A stretch of 64,000 nt of DNA from Ktedonosporobacter rubrisoli (lineage in GTDB: Bacteria > Chloroflexota > Ktedonobacteria > Ktedonobacterales > Ktedonobacteraceae). Positions 9,291 through 17,440 of this stretch are shown here, one piece after another. The notes under the pieces are model-generated. The model saw only the letters and a list, made by a program, of their open reading frames with translations. It ran no database searches and had not been told where the DNA came from. The stretch spans positions 6,386,001-6,450,000 of the forward strand of contig NZ_CP035758.1 in NCBI RefSeq assembly GCF_004208415.1. Reading direction: 5' to 3'. Made by a program: the position numbers and the translations under genes. The number at the start of each line of letters is the position of its first letter. The stretch's first letter is position 1.

Positions 9291-9315
9291 CTGGGATATC
9301 CCCAAGATATCCCAG
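9291..9315. terminator. Hairpin between convergent genes
   Basis: Perfect 10-bp stem CTGGGATATC / GATATCCCAG with a five-base loop, exactly between the stops of two convergent genes. No T-tract follows on either side, so termination is likely from position only. Confidence 0.55.
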
Positions 9316-9324
9316 CAAGCTGAC

Positions 9325-10641
9325 TTATTCTTCGATGCCATGCCAGCGCGAAAGGTGCTCGGCATGGGTGCGCAGGTAGGAACCTGGCTGGAACAAGGTG
9401 TCGTAGTATTCAAGGTCAAGGTGATGGGCCTGTAGATACATCAGGATAAAGATCGAGGGCACTGTGGCCGGGAACTTGCCAAAGGTATCGAAGGCGTACT
9501 GCGCCTGCAGAGCTACGCACTCGCGGAAGTGTTCATCGTGCACCTGGGCGCTGCTGCGCACCTTGCGGCTATCCTTCCAGGGTCCAGGTGTGTCGGGATG
9601 GAAGGGACCGCCGGGGCCAAATTTGCGCTCACAGAAGTGATCGACGGCTGCCCGCATCGTCGGATAGTGCGGCGGGCAGTGCCCCTCAAAAACGCCTTCA
9701 AGTCCGGTTGGATTGGGTAGCGCCCAGCGCTCATCTGTATCGTAGCGGAAGCCCAGACCCGGCACCTCGGGATCGCCGCTGGCCCCGAGCATAGTCAGGC
9801 GATCGATTCCGTTGAACATCCAGCCGCCCAGCCCCATAGCCTGCTCCATCATCATGCCCGCATAGGCGGCCGTGGAGAGCTCGGCCGTACACTCGGTCAG
9901 CGAATACTGATCGAGGAAGGTAAGCGGCAAGGGATTGGCCACGTCAACGATATCGGCAAATTTCTCAAGGCCGGGGATCTGGCGCCGATTGACATCATCG
10001 TAGATGCAATAGCCGTTCTGCGCGAAAAAGCAGAGATTGGCAATAGCATGCTGGGCCACATCGCCAACCGGAATTACCAGCAGCGAGCCCGGACGATTGG
10101 CAACCCAGGTATTGTGTCCCTCCATATATGGCTCACGCGTGGGCAAATAGATGCGCTTGTCCGAGAGCTTGCGGATGCGCTGACGATGCACTTCTAGCAG
10201 CTCTTTGACGCTCAGCTTGCCATCCTCGGAACGCTGGGCCAGGGCCGGAGCATCGCGGGTCTGGAAAATATAGGTGCCGCTGTCATCAGTGAAAAAGATT
10301 TCGCTGGTATGGAAACCGGCAGCCGAGGGAAAGGTGCGCCCGCCCGCCGTGCCGGGATAATTGGAGAGATGGGGCGCGTAGCGATCATGGCGCGTTATCG
10401 AGTGATGCCAGCCTGTGTTACCACCCACGGCGGTCAGGATCAACATGCGCTCTAGCTCGCTAAGGGGCAACGGTTCGTGGCGGGACCGGAAGGCCAACGG
10501 ACCATCGGGCACCTCGGCTCCACGGAAAAAGCGGCGCGAGCGCCGACCAAACAGCCCTTCGACCAGGGGAAACTCAAGTAAATCCTGGAGGGCTTGCTCT
10601 TCCCGACTCTGGGGGTCCTGTATAGGATCTTGGGTACTCAT
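9325..10641 (-). CDS. Nitroreductase-like protein, extended form
   Basis: Encodes 438 residues. The ATG at 10641 is chosen over the TTG three bases upstream because GAGG lies at better spacing. Near residue 33 a RRSRRFFRGAE motif and then LPLSELERMLILTA and GGNTGWHHS resemble the phosphate-binding entry and the GGN region of FMN-dependent nitroreductases. The protein is twice the usual length of that family, with a long C-terminal half rich in aromatic and His residues that I do not recognise. It may be a diverged flavin enzyme, but FMN binding is not proven by the motifs. A 12-bp palindrome lies just upstream of the start. Confidence 0.6.
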   Translation of the reverse strand: MSTQDPIQDPQSREEQALQDLLEFPLVEGLFGRRSRRFFRGAEVPDGPLAFRSRHEPLPLSELERMLILTAVGGNTGWHHSITRHDRYAPHLSNYPGTAGGRTFPSAAGFHTSEIFFTDDSGTYIFQTRDAPALAQRSEDGKLSVKELLEVHRQRIRKLSDKRIYLPTREPYMEGHNTWVANRPGSLLVIPVGDVAQHAIANLCFFAQNGYCIYDDVNRRQIPGLEKFADIVDVANPLPLTFLDQYSLTECTAELSTAAYAGMMMEQAMGLGGWMFNGIDRLTMLGASGDPEVPGLGFRYDTDERWALPNPTGLEGVFEGHCPPHYPTMRAAVDHFCERKFGPGGPFHPDTPGPWKDSRKVRSSAQVHDEHFRECVALQAQYAFDTFGKFPATVPSIFILMYLQAHHLDLEYYDTLFQPGSYLRTHAEHLSRWHGIEE

Positions 10642-10663
10642 CAATGCCTCGCATTCATAACTA

Positions 10664-10675
10664 TTAGTTAACTAA
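10664..10675. promoter_or_regulatory. Palindromic operator candidate TTAGTTAACTAA
   Basis: A perfect 12-bp palindrome 23 bases before the start of the nitroreductase-like gene, in AT-rich promoter sequence. The size and symmetry fit a MarR-type repressor site; the regulator is not in view. Confidence 0.45.
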
Positions 10676-10900
10676 ACCATAACCAGGGTTTATCTATAAT
10701 ATCACAGTCAGGTTGGTATCACTAGAGCAGCGATCCTTGCCCACACTCAGCGTAGAAGCGTGAGGCCATCATTTCCTGACCATCTGCGTGGCCAAAGATA
10801 GGTCATAAGCGTTCCCTTGCTCAAGCTACATGCGTAAAGCACGCCAGGCAACCAGGGAACAGAGAATGAATTTGTTGATTGCGCCCTTCCAGGCTTACGC

Positions 10901-11860
10901 TCAAATGGGAAGGGCAGCTAGATCCTCCTGTAGCACTTCCAATTGGTGGCGGGTGAAACGATCAGTAGGGCGTTTTCGCAGGCTGCGCGCCAGAGCTCGC
11001 ACATTGATCAGCAAGCTAGTAAAGCGAATGTGTTGCTCATCGACGCAAGGAAGCGATGTCTGTTCCCTATAAGCAGAGACGAGCGCCGGAAGAAGTCGCC
11101 AGGGAAGCTGCTCGCCATCGCGCATATGAAAATGTCCCAGATCATAGCAATGCTCGGCCCCGCGAATTTCCCCAAAGTCAATGATGCCAGTGTAACGCCC
11201 ATTGTCCTGGTAAATATGTGTGGTATCGAAGTCACCATGCGCAAGCTGTCCCTGCTCGCAGTCGAGCCACGCCTCGTAGCGCGCGAGGATGCGTTCTAAT
11301 AAAGTTGCCTCTGCACCGCTGAGAACATGCTCGGCTAAATAGTCAAGATCGGCCTTCCAGGACTCGAGGGCAAAGCTGCGATAGGTGGAATGTTCGGCGC
11401 GCAGGCGCTTTGTTTCAGACGTATCTCGTCGTATCCAGCCAAAGCCATCGACAAGCACATCGTTCATACGAGCCAGGTCTCGCCCGGCATCTCCCGCAAT
11501 TGCTTCCATTTCTTTTGGCAAAAGCGTAGAAGATTGGCTCAGAGGTTGCCCTTTAATCTCAGTTGTGATCAGCACCGAGCGCTGGAGCAATTCGTTGTAG
11601 TGCTCAAAATAGATAACCTCGGGCACTTTGATCTGCTTGCGGCGAAGCTGCACGTGGGCCGCAACTTCAGGCGCAAAGCTGGCTCCTTCTTCCGGCAATA
11701 CGCGCAGATAAAAGGTTTCACGGGGGAAGACAATTCGATAGACGTAGGTCGAATGCCCTGCTTGCATCCGCTCCACAATTGCCGGGGCGCGGCGAAAAAC
11801 CTTCACTATCGTTTCCTGGACATGTCGCATATCCAAAGGTTGATGCACAGCATATCCCAT
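10901..11860 (-). CDS. Aminoglycoside phosphotransferase (APH)-family kinase
   Basis: Encodes 319 residues. ATG 11860 is chosen because AAAGGA lies nine bases upstream; the frame could begin at TTG 11878, but that codon overlaps the site. The APH/choline-kinase fold is shown by the Brenner-type motif HGDFDTTHIY near residue 207 (catalytic Asp) and the metal-binding IIDFGEI near 225, followed by the typical GAEHCYDLGHF. N-terminal residues 30-110 form the nucleotide lobe. The family phosphorylates small alcohols, amino sugars or antibiotics in the cytoplasm. Nothing nearby fixes the substrate, and resistance should not be assumed. Confidence 0.85.
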   Translation of the reverse strand: MGYAVHQPLDMRHVQETIVKVFRRAPAIVERMQAGHSTYVYRIVFPRETFYLRVLPEEGASFAPEVAAHVQLRRKQIKVPEVIYFEHYNELLQRSVLITTEIKGQPLSQSSTLLPKEMEAIAGDAGRDLARMNDVLVDGFGWIRRDTSETKRLRAEHSTYRSFALESWKADLDYLAEHVLSGAEATLLERILARYEAWLDCEQGQLAHGDFDTTHIYQDNGRYTGIIDFGEIRGAEHCYDLGHFHMRDGEQLPWRLLPALVSAYREQTSLPCVDEQHIRFTSLLINVRALARSLRKRPTDRFTRHQLEVLQEDLAALPI

Positions 11861-12054
11861 CAATGCATATCCTTTCAATACAAGCTTTTGCGCTCCCGCT
11901 TTGCTATCTCATCTCGGGCGGTCGAATCTCAAGCACTACTTTCTCTCATATTACTGCACTCTGTCCAATGCTAGCAAGGTTGTCCATCCGACATTCGCCT
12001 GATCGTGCAACGCAGCCCCAAAAAGGCGCGGGAACATTTTTTACTGCACGCCTC

Positions 12055-12085
12055 TTGACTCTCATCCTACATGAGGGTATATGCT
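12055..12085 (+). promoter_or_regulatory. MerR-type promoter candidate of the methyltransferase gene
   Basis: TTGACT at 12055-12060 and TATGCT at 12080-12085 are 19 bases apart, with a dyad CTCTCAT-CCTAC-ATGAGGG at 12059-12077 (6 of 7 arm bases pair). A second -10 reading (TATATG, 17-bp spacer) would make it an ordinary promoter. Confidence 0.45.
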
Positions 12086-12128
12086 TGCCCCGAACGTTTG
12101 TCGGGAACGGCAGACAGAAAGGAAAAGC

Positions 12129-12944
12129 ATGGAACAAGTAACACATGATCTCACCAAGTTTCATTCGGTTGATCTGAGCACTAATCCCTCATCCTTTACT
12201 CAGTTTATGGATACCGCACATGCGCAGCAAACCGCGCAAAGCTACAAACAAATAATCATGGAATATCTCGCGCCTTCGCCAGGGGCAGCAATCCTTGATG
12301 CCGGCTGCGGAACCGGTCAGGATACATTGGATCTGGCCCGCTCCGTTGGTCCCTCTGGTAGCGTAGTTGGCATTGATAACAGTGAAACGATGCTGGGCGT
12401 GGCCAGGACACGCGCGGCTGGCCTGCAGCTCCCGGTAGAATATGTGCAGGCGGATATTACCAACCTGCCCTTCGCGGAAGCAAGCTTTGATGGCTGCCAG
12501 GTCTCCCGCGTCCTGGGCCATCTGCGCGAACCGGCCCTGGCCCTGGCTGAAATAGTTCGCGTCGTGCGACCGGGAGCGCGCGTTGTGGCCGCTGATGGCG
12601 ATATGGACCTGATCGCTATCGATATTCCCGAGCGTGCCTTGGCGCGCAAAGTGATCCATGCAGCCTGTGATCAGTTGACCCAGGGCTGGATAGGGAGGCA
12701 AATGCCACGGCTCTTTCAGCAAGCTGGATTGCACAACATTAGAGTAGAAGGGCACTTGATGCCTCTCGACTATACGTTTTTCCAGACAGCCTTTCGGGGT
12801 ATTCTGCAGCGTACACAGATCAACGGGGCAATTTCAGAGGAAGAGCTCGCAGCTTTCTGGGTCGCTCTGGAAAAGGCAGAGGAAGGCGGATACTTTTTTG
12901 CGCGCGTGGGAGGTTTTGTGGTGAGAGGACAAAAACCGGCCTGA
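12129..12944 (+). CDS. Class I SAM-dependent methyltransferase
   Basis: Encodes 271 residues from ATG 12129, with AAAGGAAAAG upstream. Motif I DAGCGTG lies at residues 57-63, followed by VVGIDNSETM (motif II acid), a QADITNLPF segment and a VRPGARVVAAD strand, all typical of the UbiE/Methyltransf_11 group. The C-terminal 70 residues probably form the substrate-binding part. It would transfer a methyl group from S-adenosylmethionine to an unknown small molecule in the cytoplasm. A dyad-containing promoter sits 45 bases upstream of the start. Confidence 0.88.
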   Translation: MEQVTHDLTKFHSVDLSTNPSSFTQFMDTAHAQQTAQSYKQIIMEYLAPSPGAAILDAGCGTGQDTLDLARSVGPSGSVVGIDNSETMLGVARTRAAGLQLPVEYVQADITNLPFAEASFDGCQVSRVLGHLREPALALAEIVRVVRPGARVVAADGDMDLIAIDIPERALARKVIHAACDQLTQGWIGRQMPRLFQQAGLHNIRVEGHLMPLDYTFFQTAFRGILQRTQINGAISEEELAAFWVALEKAEEGGYFFARVGGFVVRGQKPA

Positions 12945-13008
12945 CAGCCTATCTCTCTAAGGGGTATCCTGATAATTTGCCTTGCCGCTGAGCATTGCCG
13001 TTTTCCTG

Positions 13009-13054
13009 ACCGGTCGGAGATGGTAGAAGCGCTCTATTCCATCCCGACCAGTTA
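13009..13054. terminator. Imperfect hairpin between convergent genes
   Basis: CCGGTCGG-AGATGG pairs imperfectly with CCATCCCGACCAG about 20 bases on, located between the stops of the methyltransferase and the LLM gene. No T-tract. Confidence 0.35.
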
Positions 13055-13067
13055 GCAAAAGTTGAAA

Positions 13068-13880
13068 CTAGCGAAGCGCCGGCGGGCCCGAGCGCACGCG
13101 CTGGCGCATTTCCTCGTTACGGCTCACGCCCTCCCATTCCCACCGGCTTTCCAGCCACCAGGTTGCACCGGCTTCGGCAAAGGGCCGCACAACCGCCGCC
13201 GCACGCTCAGGATCGTCAGCAGGCGTCTCGCCCTCGGTAATAAACTCAAGTGGCCTGTCGCTGGTGCGCAGCGCCAAAATTGCGGCTTTGCGCTCGCGTA
13301 GCGTCTCGGCGCCCAACGTTTTGTCTGAGTTGGTAACTACCGCGCCATCCCAGCGCGCCGCGCGTCGCAGCTGCGTCTGCTTTGGTCCGCCAACTACCCA
13401 GATCGGGATGCGCGGCTTCTGTAAGGGCTGATGGGAGCGCCAATCGACATCAGCCCGCATTTCCTGTAAGCGGTAGTAGCGCCCCTCATACCTGAAGTTG
13501 CGCATTTCCTCGCCGCTCCACCAGTGGTCAAGAATATCCAATGCTTCATCAAGACGCTGAGCGCGTACTTTATTGTCCTGCATCCCGAACTTATCAAGAT
13601 CCAGCACGCCAAGTCCGGCCGTCAGGATGATGCGCCCATTAGAGAGCCGATCCAGTATCGCCGTCTGGGCCGCCACGTACCACGGATCTTGCTCAGGTAA
13701 AGGCGTAAGCATCGTGCCCAGGAGCACGCGTTTTGTATGCATGGCAATCGCTGTCAGCTTAATCCAGGCCGCCATCCAATCATCGGGCAGAAAAATTCCG
13801 TCCCAGCCGGCAGCCTCGGCCTCCTGCGCCAGCTCAACGACCTCATCCAAGCCACACGAGAGAACAAAGCCATATTTCAT
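13068..13880 (-). CDS. LLM-class flavin/F420-dependent oxidoreductase
   Basis: Encodes 270 residues with the bacterial luciferase-like TIM-barrel pattern: MKYGFVLSCG at the first strand, EAEAAGWDGIFLPDDW, a VLLGTMLTPLPEQDP strand, a LSNGRIILTAGLG segment and a C-terminal WWLESRWEW. In related enzymes these line the flavin or F420 pocket. It may use F420H2, as many LLM proteins from F420-producing phyla do, but the cofactor cannot be read directly. Length is slightly short for the family (300-350). No partner genes adjoin it. Confidence 0.83.
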   Translation of the reverse strand: MKYGFVLSCGLDEVVELAQEAEAAGWDGIFLPDDWMAAWIKLTAIAMHTKRVLLGTMLTPLPEQDPWYVAAQTAILDRLSNGRIILTAGLGVLDLDKFGMQDNKVRAQRLDEALDILDHWWSGEEMRNFRYEGRYYRLQEMRADVDWRSHQPLQKPRIPIWVVGGPKQTQLRRAARWDGAVVTNSDKTLGAETLRERKAAILALRTSDRPLEFITEGETPADDPERAAAVVRPFAEAGATWWLESRWEWEGVSRNEEMRQRVRSGPPALR

Positions 13881-14530
13881 AAGTGCGCAAAAACTCCTTT
13901 TCTATGAACCCTCGAAGCAATCCTGAGAAAGTATAAGGGGTCCAATACGACATCAAGTGTCATATTGGAAAGAGCCTTGAGAGATCTTGAAGAAGTTTGT
14001 TAGGAAGTTTTCTAGTACTCTCTTCGGCAAAAATTTGTACTGATTTTAATTCCGGCGCGATTTTTTTGGCCACTAGAGCATCTATACATTTGAGTATAGT
14101 TCTATACACAGAAAGAAACTTTATGCCATAAATCTGCCTGCTAAAGAATTTTCGCGGTTCAAGAGAATCTGTCATGCTTCGAGAAGTTGAGTCAGGGATG
14201 GAACCAGGGCTCTTTATTACGCTTTACTTCTAAGTACACATTTACAGACAGCGCGCCCTCACTCAATCCCGCATCTCGCACTCCCATTTCCTTTCACCAC
14301 AAAAGCTAATAGCCAAAACAATACTAATGTGTCAAATATTACTACTATTATTTAATAAGTCCCTATTTTTCAGTGTGCATCACACAAAGTTTCTTTAAAT
14401 GGGATAAAATGGCCATACGCTATACAGGCACATAAAATTGATTCTAAAATATAAATGCATGCACAGTGCATAGAAGTCTTGTAGTGCGTTTGTTTCTCTC
14501 AAATTTTGTCTGTTGGGAGTTTAGAGCCCT
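13881..14530. other. AT-rich intergenic region
   Basis: About 650 bases, markedly richer in A+T than its surroundings. A 71-codon, Lys-rich frame on the minus strand (13960-14175) is possible but has no ribosome site or homology that I recognise. The 14230-14520 part probably holds the promoter of the secreted protein downstream. Confidence 0.45.
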
Positions 14531-15970
14531 ATGCAAAAAAGAGCCAGTATAAAACCGTTGATCGCGCTAAGCCCTACCTTACGGGCCGCGCTCTCTCCTA
14601 TCCTACTTTCCTTTCTAGTGTTATCTATTTTCTGGAGTGCCTTGCCTGCACATGCCGCCTCACCAAGTGGCGTGAGCCAGGAGGTTACAGATACTCTGCC
14701 GGTCGAGTTGCCAGCTCAGGCCAGCAACTACTCAAAGAGCCATTTCATCAAATTTACCCCGAAACCAATTCCGCTGGATGCTCCCGAGATCGGCAATCCT
14801 TTGCGCGGAGCTCAATACTACGGGGGTGTCATGACGCCTCCCAATCTACCACTCACGGATCTCTACGGACGCTTCTGTTGGAACAGGATTGAGCCCAAGG
14901 TAGGGCAATTTGATTTTTCGCGAATTGACGAGGGGCTGGCCGAGGCAAAGGCTGCAGGGTATACCTATGGCTTTCGCGTTATGCCTTATGCCCCTGAGCA
15001 TCCTGATTGTCTCCCGGTTGGGATGAAGCTTGATTTCAACAGTCCCGAATATATGGCTAATGCCCGAGCGCTCTTCACAGCTCTCGCCCAACGCTATGCC
15101 GATGATCCTCGCCTGAATTGGATGGACATGAGCCTATATGGATGTTGGGGCGAATGGCATCTCGTCTGCGACGGCGCCGAAAATATTACGCCTATGACTC
15201 TTGAGAACCAGAAAGCGCTCATCGATATGGAGGTTCAGCTTTTACCAAAGAAAACCTTCTTCATGCTTACCGATAATAGAGATGCGGCACGCTACGCAGT
15301 TGGCCTGAATCGGGAGCCGCGCATCGGGATTCGCCTTGACTGTCTGGGAACAAAAAGCATCGGTGGCGGTCGCCAATTCCTTGACGAGCTCACCAAAGCG
15401 GGCATCTGGCGCAACGCCCCGATCCGCTTCGAGTATTGCATGAACCCTGATTTCAAGCTAGGCCTTGACGATACTATCAAATACCACGCCTCGATGATCG
15501 GCGATGGGGATGGCAATCTCCTTGACTTCAATCAATATACCCCGGAGCAACAAGCACTCCTGGTGCAAACATTCAAGAGCTCTGGCTACCGTTATGAATT
15601 GAACAATCTCTATGCACCACAGAAATTAATCCCAGGCTGGTACTTCCCTGTCGTATCGCTCTGGTCCAACGTCAATACTGCTCCCGTCTACAATAAGTGG
15701 AAGGTACAGATACAATTACGCGATGCACAAGATAAGATTGCCTGGCAGGACACCTCAAGCCTTGACCTACACCAATTGCTACCAAAGACCGAGACTGATA
15801 AGCCTGGCCTCGCCGTCGATGTATTCAAGTTACCCGATACAATCCCATCCGGAAGCTATACCCTTACCCTCCAGATTGTAGACGCTAACGGTTACTATCA
15901 GCCGCTCAAGCTGGCAATTGAAGGAATACAGCCGGATGGCAGTTATCCGCTTGGCAAGGTGACCGTCTAA
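14531..15970 (+). CDS. Secreted DUF4832-type glycoside-hydrolase-like protein
   Basis: Encodes 479 residues with a long signal peptide (residues about 1-42, ending AHA-AS). The mature part opens with NPLRGAQYYGG and a DLYGRFCWNRIEP motif, as in DUF4832 proteins that have a TIM-barrel fold related to glycoside hydrolases. A CWGEWHLVCDG stretch near 206 carries a Glu in the usual acid/base position. The last about 110 residues look like a beta-sandwich (SGSYTLTLQIVDANG). It is probably exported and may act on polysaccharide; enzyme activity is not demonstrated for the family. TTGGGAG lies near the start. The next gene, 46 bases on, also encodes an exported protein. Confidence 0.78.
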   Translation: MQKRASIKPLIALSPTLRAALSPILLSFLVLSIFWSALPAHAASPSGVSQEVTDTLPVELPAQASNYSKSHFIKFTPKPIPLDAPEIGNPLRGAQYYGGVMTPPNLPLTDLYGRFCWNRIEPKVGQFDFSRIDEGLAEAKAAGYTYGFRVMPYAPEHPDCLPVGMKLDFNSPEYMANARALFTALAQRYADDPRLNWMDMSLYGCWGEWHLVCDGAENITPMTLENQKALIDMEVQLLPKKTFFMLTDNRDAARYAVGLNREPRIGIRLDCLGTKSIGGGRQFLDELTKAGIWRNAPIRFEYCMNPDFKLGLDDTIKYHASMIGDGDGNLLDFNQYTPEQQALLVQTFKSSGYRYELNNLYAPQKLIPGWYFPVVSLWSNVNTAPVYNKWKVQIQLRDAQDKIAWQDTSSLDLHQLLPKTETDKPGLAVDVFKLPDTIPSGSYTLTLQIVDANGYYQPLKLAIEGIQPDGSYPLGKVTV

Positions 15971-16016
15971 TAAATCGCTGTAGTCCCCATTCATTCAGTT
16001 TATTAAGGAGGAGATC

Positions 16017-16514
16017 TTGCAAAGAAAGCGCTTATTCCTGACTGGATTTCTATGCCTTGCCTTGATAGCCGTTGCGGCCTTCGCGAGCGTACAATTTTTC
16101 TCCCGTGGCAATCCGGCTAAAGCTGCAGATCCCGAGCCGGCCAGCCTGCCTGCTAACGTAATCGTCAGATGCGAGCATCAGATGTGCTACGTCTGGAATG
16201 CCCAGGGTCCGTTCTCGAACCGAATGTTATTAACAACGACTGTGGCGGCATCGCCGAATAACTTTATGCTAGCCTTCTGTGACGGAGGCGCAGCTACTGA
16301 CACAATCACTTTTGCCTTTGCCAAACATGGCAGCACCCAGGCCTTGAAAACTTACGAGATTAAGGTGAGTGATTGTCAGCAGAAACATAAGATAATTGAT
16401 CTCAGTGAGCTCCCTTCGGGCGATCTGGATCTGCTTCTCAACACAAACTCAAACGCCGTACTCAAACTTTCAGTTCATACCACCGGTATCGACATTAACG
16501 CGCGAAAAATATAA
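16017..16514 (+). CDS. Secreted hypothetical protein
   Basis: Encodes 165 residues from a TTG codon just after AAGGAGGAG; no ATG is available with a similar site. Residues about 5-30 form a signal peptide or membrane anchor (LFLTGFLCLALIAVAAFAS). The mature part is beta-rich with four cysteines in two groups, which could form disulfides outside the cell. No family recognised. It follows the DUF4832 gene closely and ends before a strong hairpin, so the two are probably co-transcribed. Confidence 0.7.
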   Translation: MQRKRLFLTGFLCLALIAVAAFASVQFFSRGNPAKAADPEPASLPANVIVRCEHQMCYVWNAQGPFSNRMLLTTTVAASPNNFMLAFCDGGAATDTITFAFAKHGSTQALKTYEIKVSDCQQKHKIIDLSELPSGDLDLLLNTNSNAVLKLSVHTTGIDINARKI

Positions 16515-16608
16515 CTAGCGCGCGATTGTGGGCATGAGATCGGAGGAAAGTTATTCCCTGGCAAGCTGACTGGACAGTCACTACTTCTCGTCTTGAGCTT
16601 GCCTTCAC

Positions 16609-16633
16609 CACCCCGGCAGATGTTGCCGGGGTG
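16609..16633 (+). terminator. Hairpin downstream of the secreted-protein pair
   Basis: Perfect 10-bp GC-rich stem CACCCCGGCA / TGCCGGGGTG with a five-base loop, 95 bases after the stop. T-tract absent. Confidence 0.6.
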
Positions 16634-16735
16634 CGTTGCCTGTACGCTCGCTTAGCCGAGCCTATTCCTTCGCGCGTCTATCCTTTACCTTCTCGGCCCT
16701 CTAGACGTGCAAGAATCTGAAAACTGCCAGCCCTC

Positions 16736-16766
16736 TTGACCTGGAGCATACTCCAGGTTCTATACT
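16736..16766 (+). promoter_or_regulatory. MerR-type promoter of the aldehyde oxidoreductase operon
   Basis: TTGACC (16736-16741) and TATACT (16761-16766) are separated by 19 bases, and the perfect dyad CCTGGAG-CATA-CTCCAGG (16740-16757) lies between them. A 19-bp spacer with a central dyad is the hallmark of promoters untwisted by MerR-family activators. The first gene starts 168 bases further on; no MerR gene is in the window. Confidence 0.75.
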
Positions 16767-16933
16767 ATGGGCCGTTCCAACAGCGCTACTTATGTCTACC
16801 AGCGAGATGGCCACCAGCTATCTCCTTACCTGGTATGATCGACATCAAGAGCATACCAGTAGCTACCATTGTACATGGCTCGACGTGTTAGAACGGAGTA
16901 CATGCAAAGAGATGAAGAAGGAGACCCGGCAAA

Positions 16934-17440
16934 ATGGATCTTGAGATTACGCTCCAGGTAAATGGAACGGCACATAGGCTCTCTATCGATACCAGAACAA
17001 CCCTCCTGGATGCCTTGCGCGAGCGCCTGAGCTATACTGGTCCCAAGAAAGGCTGTGATCATGGTCAGTGCGGAGCCTGTACCATCTTATTAAATGGCAA
17101 GAGGATCAATAGCTGTCTCGCCCTTGCAGTCGCCCATCAAGACGCCGAGATTGTCACCATCGAAGGGCTGGCCGAAGGCGAGAACCCACATCCCTTACAA
17201 CGGGCCTTCGTCGCCCATGACGCCTTTCAGTGCGGCTATTGCACGCCGGGGCAGATCTGTTCGGCGCTCGGTATGTTAGGCGAGGTTGAGGCCGGCTGGC
17301 CAAGCGCGGTAAGCCCCGATCTCAACGCCGAGCAAATGAGCTTGAGCGACGATGAGATTCGCGAGCGCATGAGCGGGAACCTCTGCCGCTGTGGTGCCTA
17401 TGCCAACATTGTTCCGGCCATTAAGGAGGTTGCCAGATGA
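16934..17440 (+). CDS. Aldehyde oxidoreductase 2Fe-2S subunit (PaoA/XdhC type)
   Basis: Encodes 168 residues with both iron-sulfur clusters of the xanthine oxidase family: plant-type ligands Cys41, 46, 49 and 61, and the second cluster at Cys100, 103, 151 and 153 (FQCGYC and LCRCG). It carries electrons from the molybdenum subunit to the FAD subunit. E. coli PaoA is longer and has a Tat signal; this protein starts directly at the ferredoxin fold, so the complex is probably cytoplasmic. AGAAGGAG precedes the ATG. Its stop overlaps the next start as ATGA, indicating translational coupling. Confidence 0.92.
   Translation: MDLEITLQVNGTAHRLSIDTRTTLLDALRERLSYTGPKKGCDHGQCGACTILLNGKRINSCLALAVAHQDAEIVTIEGLAEGENPHPLQRAFVAHDAFQCGYCTPGQICSALGMLGEVEAGWPSAVSPDLNAEQMSLSDDEIRERMSGNLCRCGAYANIVPAIKEVAR

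Noticed and set aside
16767..16838. 23-codon frame right after the MerR-type promoter
   Set aside because: Starts at the -10 box itself and would lack any ribosome site; probably untranslated leader.
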